Assembly: GCF_018967645.1 (NCBI RefSeq)
Contig: NZ_JAHLZF010000016.1
Coordinates: 1 to 58,709 of the forward strand
Direction of reading: 5' to 3'
DNA length: 58,709 bases
Source of the DNA: Allobacillus halotolerans
Lineage (GTDB): Bacteria; Bacillota; Bacilli; Bacillales; Alkalibacillaceae
Of the stretch, positions 8,928 to 19,547 are shown in pieces. Under the pieces are notes generated by a model. It did no database searches and had not been told where the DNA came from. It saw only the letters and a program-made list of their open reading frames with translations. Each line of letters opens with the position of its first letter. Position 1 is the first letter of the stretch. The translations under genes were made by a program, and so were the position numbers.

Positions 8928-11789
8928 TTAATTCGATGGTTCCAATAGCTCTTTCATTCGTTTTCGATCTCGTTCCAATATCGGCTTCAAATATTGACCT
9001 GTGTGTGACTGCTCTACTTCGGCTACTTCTTCCGGCGTTCCTGTGGCAACGATTTGACCGCCACCGTCTCCGCCTTCAGGTCCTAAGTCGATTAAATAAT
9101 CGGCAACTTTAATGACATCTAAGTTGTGTTCGATGATCAAGACCGTATCTCCATTATCGACCAATCGTTGCAACACATTGAGCAGTTTAGCGATGTCTTC
9201 TGAATGAAGACCTGTTGTCGGCTCATCCAAAATATAAAAGGTTTTACCGTTTGACCGTCGATGCAACTCACTGGCAAGCTTGACGCGCTGTGCTTCGCCC
9301 CCTGATAGAGTCGTTGCAGACTGACCTAATCGAACGTATCCTAAACCGACATCATAAATGGTTTGTAGCTTCCGTTTGATTTTAGGAATGTTTTCGAAAA
9401 ATTCAAGTGCTTCCTCAATCCGTAGGTCAAGTACTTCCGCAATGTTTTTCCCTTTGTATTTCACTTCCAACGTTTCACGGTTATAACGCGTTCCGTGACA
9501 TACTTCACATGGGACATAAACATCTGGGAGGAAGTGCATTTCAATTTTAATGATTCCATCCCCTTTACAAGCTTCACAGCGTCCGCCTTTTACGTTAAAA
9601 CTGAAACGTCCTTTTTGATAGCCGCGAATTTTTGCTTCGCTCGTATCCGCAAATAAATCACGAATATTATCAAAAACGCCTGTGTAGGTCGCTGGGTTTG
9701 AACGGGGTGTCCGGCCGATTGGTGACTGATCGATGTCGACTACTTTTTCCAATTGCTTTAAGCCCGTAATTTTATCATGTTTGCCTGGCTTTGTTTTCGC
9801 TCGTTGCAATTGCTGAGCTAATGCCTTTTGTAAAACACCGTTGATCAGTGTACTTTTACCTGATCCAGAAACACCTGTGACAACATTCATGACACTAAGT
9901 GGAATGGATACGTCAATATTTTTTAAGTTGTTTTCGTGTGCACCTTTAATGTTGATCATTTTATTCTTATTCACTTTTCTTCGCTCTGCAGGTAAGTGGA
10001 TGAATTTTTTGCCGCTTAAATATTGACCTGTCAACGATTCTTCAACTTCCATGACTTCTTTTGGCGGTCCGCTAGCAACGATTTCGCCGCCTTGCGCTCC
10101 AGCACCTGGTCCGATGTCGACTAACCAATCGGCTGCAAGCATCGTATCTTCATCGTGCTCAACGACAATGAGCGTGTTATCCAAGTTACGCATTTGCTTG
10201 AGCGTCTCGATTAAACGGTCATTATCCCGTTGGTGCAATCCAATCGAAGGTTCATCCAATACATACAGTACACCGGTTAGTGCTGAACCGATTTGTGTTG
10301 CTAAACGAATCCGTTGAGCTTCACCACCGGATAAAGTTCCTGCCGACCGAGATAGCGTTAAATAATTCAACCCGACATTTTGCAAAAAGTGCAGACGGTT
10401 GTTAATTTCTTTCAAGATCATTTGGGCGATTTGTCGATCTTGCTCGGATAATGATAATTCTTGAAACCAATTCAATGAATCGGTAACCGAAAAATCAGTG
10501 ACTTCAGAAATATGCTTATGATTGATTTTGACGGACAATACTTCTTCGGATAGACGGTAACCATCACAAGTCGGGCATGTGTGCTCTGCCATATATTTCC
10601 CCATCAATTCACGCGTGAAGCTTGAAATCGATTCATGGTAACGACGAGAAATATTGTTGAGTACACCTTCAAAGAAGATTTGATTCTCACGTACTTGGCC
10701 TTGCTCATTTTTATAACGGAACTTAATTTTTTCGTCTCCGCTTCCATTCAAAACAATATCCATATGCTCTTTCGGTAAGTCTTTGACTGGTTTTTTCATA
10801 TCAATGCCGAAATGTTTACATACACTTTTTAAAAGCTGTGGATAATACTGTGAAGACACCGGTTGCCAAGCAGCGATTGCGCCTTTCTGTAATGACAGAT
10901 CCCAGTCTGGAACAACTAAATCTAGATCCACTTCCAAGTTGGACCCAAGACCATCACATGTTTTACAAGCACCAAATGGACTGTTGAACGAAAACAATCT
11001 AGGCTCAAGTTTCCCGACGGTAAACCCACAGATCGGACAGGCCAAATTTTCATTAAACTTCATTTCATCACCGTCGATCAAGTCAACGATCACTTGGCCT
11101 TCTCCGAGCTTCAAAGCTGTTTCCATCGAGTCCGCCAGTCGACTTTCGACACCTTCTTTGACGACAATCCGGTCGATGACGACTTCAATCGAGTGCTTTT
11201 TATTTTTTTCCAGTTCAATTTCCTCGGAAATTTCTCGCATTTCTCCGTCTACACGTAGACGAATGTACCCTTCTTTTTTCAAGTTAGCCAATACTTTTTT
11301 ATGCTCACCTTTTCGGTCCGAAATAACGGGAGCAAGTAGTTGGATTTTCGTCCGTTCTTCAAGTTCCATGACTTGATTGACCATTTGTTCGACGGATTGG
11401 GCACTGATTTCCACGCCATGTCGCGGACAAATCGGTTTCCCGACTCGTGCATAAAGCAGACGAAGATAATCATAAATCTCTGTCACTGTTCCAACCGTCG
11501 AACGTGGGTTACGGCTCGTCGTTTTCTGATCGATGGAAATCGCTGGAGAAAGTCCTTCAATCGCATCAACATCCGGTTTATCCATTTGACCGAGAAACTG
11601 TCGTGCATAAGCGGAGAGGGACTCCACATAGCGGCGCTGTCCCTCTGCATAAATCGTATCGAACGCTAAAGATGATTTCCCTGAACCGGATAACCCTGTC
11701 ATAACGACTAATTTATTTTTTGGGATTTGCACGTTTACATCTTTTAAATTATGCGCACGTGCACCTTGAACGGTAATTTCTTTTGTCAT
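8928..11789 (-). CDS. uvrA: Excinuclease ABC subunit A
   Basis: Damage-recognition ATPase of nucleotide excision repair, loading UvrB onto lesions. At 953 residues it has normal length. Two ABC modules are present: first Walker A GLSGSGKS at 32-39, second GVSGSGKST near 640. Two LSGGEAQR signatures, a UvrB-binding region and two zinc modules (CPICG in the first half; CEACKGDG...CEVCHG in the second) are visible. It lies 6 bp after uvrB, so they form one transcript. No LexA-type site search was possible by eye with confidence. Confidence 0.98.
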   Translation of the reverse strand: MTKEITVQGARAHNLKDVNVQIPKNKLVVMTGLSGSGKSSLAFDTIYAEGQRRYVESLSAYARQFLGQMDKPDVDAIEGLSPAISIDQKTTSRNPRSTVGTVTEIYDYLRLLYARVGKPICPRHGVEISAQSVEQMVNQVMELEERTKIQLLAPVISDRKGEHKKVLANLKKEGYIRLRVDGEMREISEEIELEKNKKHSIEVVIDRIVVKEGVESRLADSMETALKLGEGQVIVDLIDGDEMKFNENLACPICGFTVGKLEPRLFSFNSPFGACKTCDGLGSNLEVDLDLVVPDWDLSLQKGAIAAWQPVSSQYYPQLLKSVCKHFGIDMKKPVKDLPKEHMDIVLNGSGDEKIKFRYKNEQGQVRENQIFFEGVLNNISRRYHESISSFTRELMGKYMAEHTCPTCDGYRLSEEVLSVKINHKHISEVTDFSVTDSLNWFQELSLSEQDRQIAQMILKEINNRLHFLQNVGLNYLTLSRSAGTLSGGEAQRIRLATQIGSALTGVLYVLDEPSIGLHQRDNDRLIETLKQMRNLDNTLIVVEHDEDTMLAADWLVDIGPGAGAQGGEIVASGPPKEVMEVEESLTGQYLSGKKFIHLPAERRKVNKNKMINIKGAHENNLKNIDVSIPLSVMNVVTGVSGSGKSTLINGVLQKALAQQLQRAKTKPGKHDKITGLKQLEKVVDIDQSPIGRTPRSNPATYTGVFDNIRDLFADTSEAKIRGYQKGRFSFNVKGGRCEACKGDGIIKIEMHFLPDVYVPCEVCHGTRYNRETLEVKYKGKNIAEVLDLRIEEALEFFENIPKIKRKLQTIYDVGLGYVRLGQSATTLSGGEAQRVKLASELHRRSNGKTFYILDEPTTGLHSEDIAKLLNVLQRLVDNGDTVLIIEHNLDVIKVADYLIDLGPEGGDGGGQIVATGTPEEVAEVEQSHTGQYLKPILERDRKRMKELLEPSN

Positions 11790-11795
11790 TTACGC

Positions 11796-13775
11796 TCATC
11801 CTTCCACTTTCAGTTCCAATAATGCATCGCGTAGTTCCATCGCTTTTTCGAAATCCAACTCTTTTGCTGCTTGTCGCATTTCTTCTTCCATTTGATCGAT
11901 GAACTTCTGTTTCTCTTCTTTCGATAAATTCGCATACTCGGAAATCAGTTCAGCTTGCTGATCGTCTTCTGAATCATAAGTGGCGCGAATGACATCGCGG
12001 ATTTCCTTTTTGATCGTTGTCGGTGTAATGCCGTGTTTCTCGTTATAAGCCATTTGCTTTTCACGGCGTCGGTTCGTCTCTTCAATCGCGGCCTGCATGG
12101 AATCTGTCATTTTGTCAGCATACATGTGTACTTGTCCGTTCTCATTCCGTGCAGCACGGCCAGACGTCTGAATCAATGAACGCTGGGAACGGAGGAACCC
12201 TTCTTTGTCCGCATCCAAAATAGAAACGAGCGACACTTCTGGAATATCGAGTCCTTCACGTAACAAGTTAATGCCGACAAGAACGTCGTATTTCCCGATT
12301 CGCAAGTCGCGAATGATTTGAATCCGCTCCAATGTTTTGATTTCACTGTGCAAATAGGCAACTTTGATGCCCATTTCTTGCAAATAATCCGTTAGGTCCT
12401 CAGACATTTTAATCGTTAACGTCGTAACCAACACACGTTCATTTCGTTCAATCCGTTTATTGATTTCACCAATCAGGTCATCAATCTGTCCCTTACTTGG
12501 TTTCACGGTAATTTCAGGATCCAACAAACCTGTCGGACGGATAATTTGCTCAACCATTTTCGGTGTATGCTCAAGCTCATAAGGACCCGGTGTGGCTGAA
12601 ACATAAATTGCTTGGTCCACATGCTTCTCCCATTCTTCAAATTTCAACGGACGGTTGTCCAATGCTGAAGGAAGACGGAAGCCATGTTCAACGAGCGTCA
12701 TTTTTCTGGCACGGTCTCCATTATACATTCCACGAATTTGCGGCAACGTAACGTGCGACTCATCGATGACCATCAATGAATCATCTGGGAAATAATCCAG
12801 TAATGTATATGGCGTTGCACCTTCATCGCGCAACGTTAAATGACGAGAGTAGTTTTCGATTCCTGAACAGAAACCCATTTCACGCATCATTTCCAAATCA
12901 TAATTCGTCCGTTGCTCAAGTCGTTGCGCTTCAAGAAGCTTTCCTTGCTCCTCAAATTTCGCCAACTGCTCTTCCAGTTCTTTTTCAATATTTTTAATGG
13001 CAATCTGCATTTTTTCATCTCTTGTGACGAAGTGGGATGCCGGGAAGATCGCTACGTGATCACGATCACCGATAATCTCGCCAGTCAAAGCATCCACTTC
13101 ACGGATCCGGTCAATTTCATCACCAAAAAACTCAATCCGGATACAATGCTCTTCGCGTGAGGCTGGTATAATCTCCAAGGAATCTCCACGGACCCGGAAC
13201 GTACCACGTTGAAAATCGATATCATTTCTTGCATATTGAATATCGACAAGGTCACGTAACACTTCATTACGCTCTTTTTCCATGCCGACACGAAGCGAGA
13301 GTACTAAATCGCGGTATTCCGTTGGATTCCCTAACCCGTAGATACAGGATACACTCGCGACAATCAGCACATCCTGGCGTTCAAACAACGAGGATGTTGC
13401 CGAGTGACGCAGCTTATCAATTTCATCATTGATGCTCGCGTCTTTTTCAATAAATGTATCAGAGCTCGGCACATAAGCTTCCGGTTGATAGTAATCGTAA
13501 TAACTCACGAAATACTCAACGGCATTATTTGGAAAAAATTCTTTAAACTCACTATATAATTGTCCAGCCAATGTCTTGTTGTGAGCAATGACAAGGGTTG
13601 GACGATTGATTTCTTTCACAACATTCGAGACAGTAAACGTTTTCCCCGTTCCTGTCGCTCCTAATAAGGTTTGATGTTTTTGTTTCTTTTCGATTCCATT
13701 GACCAATTGTTCGATCGCTCGAGGCTGATCTCCCTCTGGCTGGAACTCAGAAAACAACTCAAATTTTTGACTCAA
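11796..13775 (-). CDS. uvrB: Excinuclease ABC subunit B
   Basis: Helicase-like damage verifier that recruits UvrC. Walker A GATGTGKT is near residue 39, the beta-hairpin [12 protein letters not shown] follows, DEAD-like motif II is DESH, the helicase motif VI region is QTSGRAARN, and there is a C-terminal UVR domain ([18 protein letters not shown]). I place the start at TTG ([12 protein letters not shown]), 9 bases after a GGAG and aligned with known UvrB N-termini. A GTG at 13802 and ATGs at 13784/13781 are open alternatives that overlap the ribosome site. First gene of uvrBA. Confidence 0.95.
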   Translation of the reverse strand: MSQKFELFSEFQPEGDQPRAIEQLVNGIEKKQKHQTLLGATGTGKTFTVSNVVKEINRPTLVIAHNKTLAGQLYSEFKEFFPNNAVEYFVSYYDYYQPEAYVPSSDTFIEKDASINDEIDKLRHSATSSLFERQDVLIVASVSCIYGLGNPTEYRDLVLSLRVGMEKERNEVLRDLVDIQYARNDIDFQRGTFRVRGDSLEIIPASREEHCIRIEFFGDEIDRIREVDALTGEIIGDRDHVAIFPASHFVTRDEKMQIAIKNIEKELEEQLAKFEEQGKLLEAQRLEQRTNYDLEMMREMGFCSGIENYSRHLTLRDEGATPYTLLDYFPDDSLMVIDESHVTLPQIRGMYNGDRARKMTLVEHGFRLPSALDNRPLKFEEWEKHVDQAIYVSATPGPYELEHTPKMVEQIIRPTGLLDPEITVKPSKGQIDDLIGEINKRIERNERVLVTTLTIKMSEDLTDYLQEMGIKVAYLHSEIKTLERIQIIRDLRIGKYDVLVGINLLREGLDIPEVSLVSILDADKEGFLRSQRSLIQTSGRAARNENGQVHMYADKMTDSMQAAIEETNRRREKQMAYNEKHGITPTTIKKEIRDVIRATYDSEDDQQAELISEYANLSKEEKQKFIDQMEEEMRQAAKELDFEKAMELRDALLELKVEG

Positions 13776-13966
13776 ACACATCATCTCCAAAAATAATTTC
13801 ACTAATCTATTTTAACATGTCACGAACAAAAGTTCTATTGTAGTGACTTGGCCTTATATACCTTAAGAATATTTTCTTCTACTCACTTTTGCAAAGAATG
13901 TGATGTCTAAGATTTTCCATAAAAAGAACGACAAGGTTGTGATAAAAGTTCTTTAAAAAATAAAAA

Positions 13967-13997
13967 CCGAACAATTTAGGCGTAAAAAATTGTTCGG
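13967..13997 (-). terminator. Terminator downstream of the minJ-like gene
   Basis: CCGAACAATTT pairs with AAATTGTTCGG, followed on the minus strand by TTTTTATTTTTT. A T-rich tract on the plus side means it could also act in the other direction. It directly adjoins the repeated structured element at 14000-14190. Confidence 0.8.
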
Positions 13998-14009
13998 GTT
14001 TTCTTCTTA

Positions 14010-14190
14010 GTTGGCGCTCCATCAAAATACTTCGCTTGCACCCAAAGGGCATAAGGCGACATCTGCGATAAATCGCAGTGTCTTCTATACCGCGGGCACG
14101 GCTCGAGCCTCCTCGGCCGAAAACCGTGGCCTGTGGGGTCTCGAGTCACGTGCTGTTCCCGCAGGCGTCTACGTATTTTGATTCCGCTTC
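14010..14190 (-). repeat. Structured GC-rich repeated element, copy A
   Basis: The reverse complement of this segment matches 51665-51920. A 51-bp core (14046-14096) is identical in the two copies. It starts CCCGCGGTATAGAAG and holds the hairpin ACTGCGATTTATCGCAG. Outer words also shared are CCTGCGG, GAGACCCC, GAGGAGGCTC and a GGGTG...AAGCG tail. No ORF is credible. The rest of the gap from 13776 to 14263 holds only the terminator next to it. Confidence 0.85.
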
Positions 14191-14263
14191 CTATCTTTAC
14201 TTGTTATATAAATAGTCATCTTTTGCATCAATATTTTTCTTTTGTCTCAGTTTTCCCGATAAT

Positions 14264-15913
14264 TCAGTCCTTCTTTTGGTCGTCTTCATTGCTGCGTAAC
14301 TCTTCAATCAACGACATCAGTTCATCTTCGTAGAGAGCTTTTTCATTGATGTTATGCTCACTATTTTTCGGTTCTTCAATTTTTTCTTGTTCCGTATGTC
14401 TTGGTCCAGTTCGGTTTGCTCTTTGATTCGGAGCGTCCAGTTTTTCTGGCGACGCTTGTTTCGGTGGTTCAAGTTGATCTTGCTCGCTTGAATCACTTTC
14501 CAAAAAGTCTAAGAACGAATCATGCGATTGTTCAATTTTTGGTTGCTTCTCTAAGTCAGATGATTCAAGCTTATCCTGTTCGTTCCACTCGATTGAAAAT
14601 TGTTCTTCTTCCATGTTTCTATTCGTTGTGTAACTTTCAGGTGAATCCGACTGATGATATTTTTGCTGATTCTTTTCCGTCGCGGTTACAACTTCATCTA
14701 AATCAAATTCTTCTGTTTGACTCGGTTGCAGGCTAAACTTTGGCTTTTCTTTAACAAACACCAAGCCCAGTTCGTGACGTTCATTTTGATAGATGGGACG
14801 TTGTACGAATCGAACTTCCCCATCTAAATTTTTCACAGACAGCTTACAATAGGTTTGATTGACACTCATAATTTCATAAAACTCATGTTCATTACTCACT
14901 GGGTGATCGTGGACTCGGACAATTTTTTCACCGATGACTAAGCCCATTTCATCCGCAGGTGAGTGTGGTGTGATGCCGACAATTTGGATTCCGTCTGGTT
15001 GTGGACTATAAATCGAGCGTTTTCCTGACTCGCTCATGTAAGTAGCCCATTGAATCAATAGGCGTCCAACAATCGCAACTGCTAGAAATACATAAACCCA
15101 TTCTGGATAAAAATATAGCCCGACCGCCAGAGCTAACAGTACGACGAACAACAGCGTAAGTTTTTTGGCTAGCTGCTTGGCTCCGTGATCACTCAACGTG
15201 CTATGGAAACGCTGCTGGAAACCAATAATAGCTGGGAATAACATGAGACTAAACGTTGTGGAACCCATTTCAAACATTGGCCACCACGGCAGCCACTGGT
15301 CCAGTTGTAATGCTGTTCCTTGAATCGGAACAAAAAATGGAATGAGCATGAGTCGTTTCGCCGAATGAAAGCCGACGAACTTACCGCGGTCACTTTTTTC
15401 TAACCCAGGGAATGTCCGTGAGCGTTTCGTCGTTGTGACCAATATAATTTCCGCCAAAAATAGAACGAGCATGATATAGCTTACAAAGACAAAATCGACG
15501 GTGTAAATCGCATCCGAAATGGCTTGATTAATAATCGTTATATCAAAGAAGTTCAATAGCCAGATCGTCAATGCAGAAATCCCGATTGTATAGATCGGCG
15601 ACAGTAAACGGGTTTGGTTAAATAACAGAAATAGAAGTGTAACTGCGGATACGAACAGCATCCATTCATAACTAATCAATCCGCCGGTCAATAAAATCCC
15701 GATAGAAAGAAGCAAGCCAAATAACAGGCCTGTTAACCAAGTTTTCTTCCATTCTGCTGTGATTTCAAAAATCCGGTGACCGAACTGCTTACGTTCCTTT
15801 TCAATTCGTTTATACCCTGTCCAAAACGCAAAGATTATGGCTGCATATAAAAGAGGTTGCCATGTCACACGTAAAATTCCTAGTCCGATCTCAACCAGCC
15901 ATTCCATCCACAC
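14264..15913 (-). CDS. minJ: MinJ-like membrane PDZ protein
   Basis: Topology matches B. subtilis MinJ (YvjD), the bridge between DivIVA and MinD that places the Min system at poles. The N-terminal about 300 residues hold eight or so membrane segments, then a PDZ domain (GIQIVGITPHSPADEMGLVIGEK, shown in parts) at about 315-390. Position next to ctpB and ftsEX agrees. After the PDZ there is an extra tail of about 150 acidic, Glu/Gln/Ser-rich residues absent from the usual protein. I prefer GTG at 15913 with GAGGG 7 bases upstream; the longest frame begins at 15943. Identification by architecture and synteny. Confidence 0.75.
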   Translation of the reverse strand: MWMEWLVEIGLGILRVTWQPLLYAAIIFAFWTGYKRIEKERKQFGHRIFEITAEWKKTWLTGLLFGLLLSIGILLTGGLISYEWMLFVSAVTLLFLLFNQTRLLSPIYTIGISALTIWLLNFFDITIINQAISDAIYTVDFVFVSYIMLVLFLAEIILVTTTKRSRTFPGLEKSDRGKFVGFHSAKRLMLIPFFVPIQGTALQLDQWLPWWPMFEMGSTTFSLMLFPAIIGFQQRFHSTLSDHGAKQLAKKLTLLFVVLLALAVGLYFYPEWVYVFLAVAIVGRLLIQWATYMSESGKRSIYSPQPDGIQIVGITPHSPADEMGLVIGEKIVRVHDHPVSNEHEFYEIMSVNQTYCKLSVKNLDGEVRFVQRPIYQNERHELGLVFVKEKPKFSLQPSQTEEFDLDEVVTATEKNQQKYHQSDSPESYTTNRNMEEEQFSIEWNEQDKLESSDLEKQPKIEQSHDSFLDFLESDSSEQDQLEPPKQASPEKLDAPNQRANRTGPRHTEQEKIEEPKNSEHNINEKALYEDELMSLIEELRSNEDDQKKD

Positions 15914-16192
15914 GTTCAATCCCTCACTCTCTCTAAGAAGCAACTTCGTCTATTTAAAGATCTATTGTAAATTTTAATACATTGTATTTGAAATTACTAA
16001 ACAGGGCTATCGAAAAACTCGTTAATACTATATACATTTCGTCAAAGCTAGTGCAGAATCCTGCAAACTTTGCTAATAAAATTCTAGATTAGTAGGTTAT
16101 GTAGCTCCCAACTGTATATGTCCCCAAAAACTTGAGTTATGAACCTCTTATGGTGAAATTTCCTTATTGTTGATGTCAGCTATGCGAACTGT

Positions 16193-16322
16193 TTGGAAAA
16201 TACGTGTTCAGGGGTAGTAGGTATTCACTCTCTGGGAAATATGCTTTCAGTTGTAAGAAATATGCCTCTAACCCTATGTCATATCGACCAAACTATGATT
16301 CATGTTTCGATAGATTCTTGGT
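16193..16322. repeat. Decayed 21-bp repeat stretch
   Basis: AAATATGCTTTCAG, AAATATGCCTCTAA and TCATATCGACCAAA follow each other at 21-bp steps, with weaker units before and after. The words resemble the TATGCNCCC units at 25 kb and 29 kb. The remainder of 15944-16380 shows nothing I can name. Confidence 0.5.
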
Positions 16323-16383
16323 GCGGTTAGTCTTGAAAAAAATGCTTACTGAATTTTAGGTATCAGTATATTACAACATGTAA

Positions 16384-16755
16384 TTATGGATCCTAGCTAA
16401 ATACAAAAATCATTCCAATATAAAACTTTTTGAAGGATTTCAACTGAATTATATAGAGTGGGATTATAAAGGCGAAGAAACTTTAACTTTTGTATATGTA
16501 CATGAAACTTTCACTGATAGTTATGTTGCAACAGATGGCGGTAATTTTACATTAGATGTTACAAGTTATGGAACAAATTTTAATAGTTTCAGTGCAACAA
16601 TGTATGTTAACGGTAATTATCATTCTTCAAAACCAGTGGCATATTCTGATGGCAACGGTACTGTTGAATTTAGTAGTATTCCAGCTGGTAGCACAGTGAA
16701 ATTCTATATTGGAGTGAGTATAGACGATACCGTTAATATTAAATTTTATGATTAA
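16384..16755 (+). pseudogene. Truncated gene for a secreted beta-rich protein
   Basis: An open frame of 123 codons with protein-like composition but no usable start codon; it is preceded by TAA at 16381 and its first ATG is some 70 codons in. The translation includes GFQLNYIEWDYKGEE, FTLDVTSYGTNFN and a repetitive Gly/Ser/Thr end (GNGTVEFSSIPAGSTV) closing with VNIKFYD. A terminator follows the stop. This looks like the 3' part of a gene that lost its signal peptide and promoter. Family not recognised. Confidence 0.5.
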
Positions 16756-16776
16756 TGATTGATGACTAATGTGATT

Positions 16777-16810
16777 AAATCGACTACGGAAATGACATAG
16801 TCGTTTTTTT
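16777..16810 (+). terminator. Terminator of the truncated plus-strand gene
   Basis: CGACTA pairs with TAGTCG around an 11-base loop and is followed by seven Ts. It also separates the truncated gene from the convergent gene ending at 16818. Confidence 0.7.
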
Positions 16811-16817
16811 ATTTATC

Positions 16818-17470
16818 TTAATTATCCACATTTTTCACAGATACATCGTAACCTTGAATCTTAGAGATAGAATTAAACTTCTGAGTATTTAACAGTTCCT
16901 TAACCTCTTTTTCAATTTCTTTCATTTTTGATTGAACATATTGATCGGTTCCCTTAATTTTTGTTTCTATTGTAATAGACTTTTGATATTGTGATTTTAT
17001 ATCGATTACTTCATCAAAAACCTGAAGTTCTTTTAATAAAGTTTCCGTTATGGCTAATAATTCACTATGAATTTCGTTCAATCTCTCCCTCTCTTTGAAA
17101 GAAGAAACATACTTAGTAACAGAAATTAAATGTTCGTTAAGAATTGTACCTTCAATTAACTTTTTCACTGAATTCTCTATATCTTTTTCAACCGATGTTA
17201 AATACTTTTGAGAACCTTTCACTTCTACTACTATTGTATTTGACGGATATTTGGTTTTTATCACTGCAATATTATAGTTGGGTTGTAATTCTGCTTTAAT
17301 CTTCTGTAAAATTCGGCTAATTTCTTTATTGGTCTCATCACTTGAAGGGATTAGTTCTGAATCTTTCACCTCTTCATTAGTGCTACTTATTATTGTTTGA
17401 TTAAATAAAAAGGTTGAACCTAATCCCACAACAAAAAAATTCCGATTAAAATGATGATGTTTTTTTTCAT
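16818..17470 (-). pseudogene. Exported protein with two repeated domains, frameshifted at the start
   Basis: The natural start is ATG 17470, about 9 bases after GGAG. It reads MKKNIIILIGIFLLWD and stops. Adding one T to the T7 run at 17433-17439 joins it to the long downstream frame (FFVVGLGSTFLFNQ onward), giving a normal N-terminal membrane/signal segment. The mature part is two homologous units of about 55 residues: IKTKYPSNTIVVEVKGSQKY then VEKDIENSVKKLI, and IKSQYQKSITIETKIKGTDQY then MKEIEKEVKELL. Family not recognised. The shift may be a sequencing error, slippage-based phase variation, or true decay. Confidence 0.6.
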
Positions 17471-17589
17471 TTTTTATTCTCCCCCCCCCTTTTAACAAAA
17501 TTTACATCTATTATTCATTATTATTCAAAAGTATTTAATTAATTCTAACTTAAAGGTATTTTTTAAAATCTCGGTGTGGCGATTTTTAG

Positions 17590-17735
17590 CTTAGGCGAAA
17601 CACATTAAACTTCCCATCACTTTACAACCTTGTGGTTGAAAGTGGGGGATTCTCGGCGTAATCGCCAGTTATTGATTAGGCTAGACCCTCAGTACTTACG
17701 GTTAGAAGTCTTATGGCTTCTTTGGTTTTTTACTA
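17590..17735 (-). mobile_element. Possible IS200/IS605-type right-end (omega-RNA-like) relic
   Basis: On the minus strand: GAAGCC...GACTTC hairpin, AACCGTAAGTACTGAGGGT, GGCGATTACGCCGAGAATCC, then a hairpin with CCCCCACTTT and AAAGTGATGGG arms and AAGTTTAA. This order (RNA scaffold, then terminal palindrome) is what I know from the 3' end of tnpB-carrying IS605-family elements in Bacillus. No tnpA or tnpB coding sequence is present nearby. Identification from memory of such ends, not from a search. Confidence 0.4.
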
Positions 17736-17754
17736 CAATAACGAACGAATAAAA

Positions 17755-17805
17755 ATAAAGTTGGCTGGTTTAAGTCCAGTACAATACCGAACTCAAACCA
17801 GCCAA
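17755..17805 (-). terminator. Terminator after ctpB
   Basis: TTGGCTGGTTT (17761-17771) and AAACCAGCCAA (17795-17805) form an 11-bp perfect stem, followed on the minus strand by CTTTATTTTTATT. It lies about 65 bp past the ctpB stop. The remainder of 17471-17870 apart from this and the possible IS end shows nothing recognisable. Confidence 0.7.
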
Positions 17806-17870
17806 ACAGCTGCATAATAAAACTCTAACTTTAAGGGGTCACTACCAAAGCCATCTTTTTCGTTTATTAT

Positions 17871-19367
17871 TTAACTACCTGTAATTTCTTCTAAAGCACG
17901 TTTTAACTGAAGGTCGTTTTCTGTTTTTTCAACTGCTTCCAAGATTAAAGTTTCTAGTTTTTCTTCAGTCTTTTCATTGATTTCACCAGTTACTTTCAAA
18001 TCATGCTCTTGCTGGAAGGTTTCAACTGCATCTGTTGTTTGCTTGTCGAAATATCCATCTGTCCGGTCCATTTCGTAACCTAAACCTTTTAGCATAATTT
18101 GAGCTTTCTCCACTTCAGCGTTATTCATATTGTACTTCAACGGTTCTTCCGTTTGAATGAGCGTCGTGTAGAAATAATCTGGCTGTTTCACTTCGATGGT
18201 AGGTTCGACACCGACTTCATTGATCTGATTTCCATGCGGACTGAGCCAGTTCATGACCGTAATTTTCAACATGCCATCGCCTAACTCCATCGCTTGCTGT
18301 ACAGTACCTTTTCCGAACGTCGTTTCACCAATGATGTCTGACTCGACGACTTCTTTAAAGGCTGCCGCTAAAATTTCAGACGCAGATGCACTGCCTTCAT
18401 TGATCAATACAGCAATCGGATAATCTTTTCTGCCTTGACCATTCGTATAATAGGCTTCACCTTTCTCGCCACGTCTTTCTGTCATGACGAACGGATCATC
18501 CGGACCGAGGAAGTTGGCTAAAATACTTTCGACTGAATCGAAAAGACCTCCTGGATTTCCGCGGACATCAATGACAAGTCCTTCAATATTTTCTTCATCT
18601 TCTAATTTTAATAATTGGTCGTTAAACTCTTTTGCCGTTCCTTCACCGAATGAACGGATTTCCAGAACCCCGACTTTCTTGCCATCCTGTTCCATCACAT
18701 CAGAATAAACGGTCGTAAGCGGGATGGTATCTCTCGTGATCGTAATTTCAATCGTTTCTTCGTTGCCTGGACGATCGATTGTGAGGACGACATCTGTTCC
18801 TTTTTCACCACGAATGAGCGAAGTCGCTTCATAAACCGTGTAGTCCTCAACCGATTCACCATCCACCTCAATCACTCGGTCGTTCGGCCGGATGCCTGCC
18901 TCTTCAGCAGGGGAGCCTTTCAATGGCGCAATGATGGTAATATGCTCATTACGTTTGGTAACTTCAGCACCTATACCTTCAAAGCTCGACTCCAACGATT
19001 GATTAAACTGCTTCGTCATCTCGGCATCCAAGTATTCACTATAAGGATCATCCAATTTACTGACCATCCCTTCGATGGCCCCGTTCACGAGCTCTTGGCG
19101 TTCCACTTTGTTGACGAAATTAGCTTGAATCAGATCAATCGCCCGGTCCAGTGATTGAAATTCGGCCGGTGTTTCCGCTTTTTCAGACTTCGATTCTTCG
19201 TCCTGATCATTCTTTGAATCAGTCTCTACTTTTCCATCTGTTTCTTCCTGTGTTTCCTGGTCACTAGCTGTTGTATCCATCGCTTGCATCGTCAACCCCG
19301 TTGCGACGCCACCGATGAGCAGAGCGATCAAGATCATGCTTATAAACAACTTTTTACTGATATTCAT
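17871..19367 (-). CDS. ctpB: Carboxy-terminal processing protease CtpB (S41)
   Basis: Membrane-anchored PDZ serine protease; B. subtilis CtpB cleaves SpoIVFA to trigger late sigma-K activation in sporulation. Order: N-terminal anchor (8-29), an acidic Glu/Asp/Lys linker, PDZ (about 125-205, GIGAEV...GSPAEEAGIRPND), protease core with Ser328 in GSASASEI, Lys353 in FGKG and Gln357, spaced exactly as in B. subtilis CtpB (25 and 4 residues). The C-terminal peptidoglycan-binding domain spans about 415-470. Its 498 residues exceed the 480 of B. subtilis, owing to the linker. A terminator separates it from the M23 gene, so it likely has its own promoter. Confidence 0.93.
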   Translation of the reverse strand: MNISKKLFISMILIALLIGGVATGLTMQAMDTTASDQETQEETDGKVETDSKNDQDEESKSEKAETPAEFQSLDRAIDLIQANFVNKVERQELVNGAIEGMVSKLDDPYSEYLDAEMTKQFNQSLESSFEGIGAEVTKRNEHITIIAPLKGSPAEEAGIRPNDRVIEVDGESVEDYTVYEATSLIRGEKGTDVVLTIDRPGNEETIEITITRDTIPLTTVYSDVMEQDGKKVGVLEIRSFGEGTAKEFNDQLLKLEDEENIEGLVIDVRGNPGGLFDSVESILANFLGPDDPFVMTERRGEKGEAYYTNGQGRKDYPIAVLINEGSASASEILAAAFKEVVESDIIGETTFGKGTVQQAMELGDGMLKITVMNWLSPHGNQINEVGVEPTIEVKQPDYFYTTLIQTEEPLKYNMNNAEVEKAQIMLKGLGYEMDRTDGYFDKQTTDAVETFQQEHDLKVTGEINEKTEEKLETLILEAVEKTENDLQLKRALEEITGS

Positions 19368-19474
19368 TTGGTCACCTCAAAACAAGAAAGTTTGTCCAAT
19401 TTCACTATGTATCGATTTTAACACCGATATATGATTCGAAGACGAGGCTTCATTTCGCAACGTCTATAAAAATA

Positions 19475-19511
19475 GATAAAAGCATCACACAAACTGTGTA
19501 ATGCTTTTATC
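19475..19511 (-). terminator. Terminator after the M23 peptidase gene
   Basis: ATAAAAGCATTACACA pairs with TGTGTGATGCTTTTAT (one mismatch) around three bases, followed by a T-rich tract on the minus strand. It ends the ftsE-ftsX-M23 unit before ctpB. Confidence 0.85.
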
Positions 19512-19547
19512 GTACTATAGGTCATCTCATCCGTAAATGAGAAAAAC

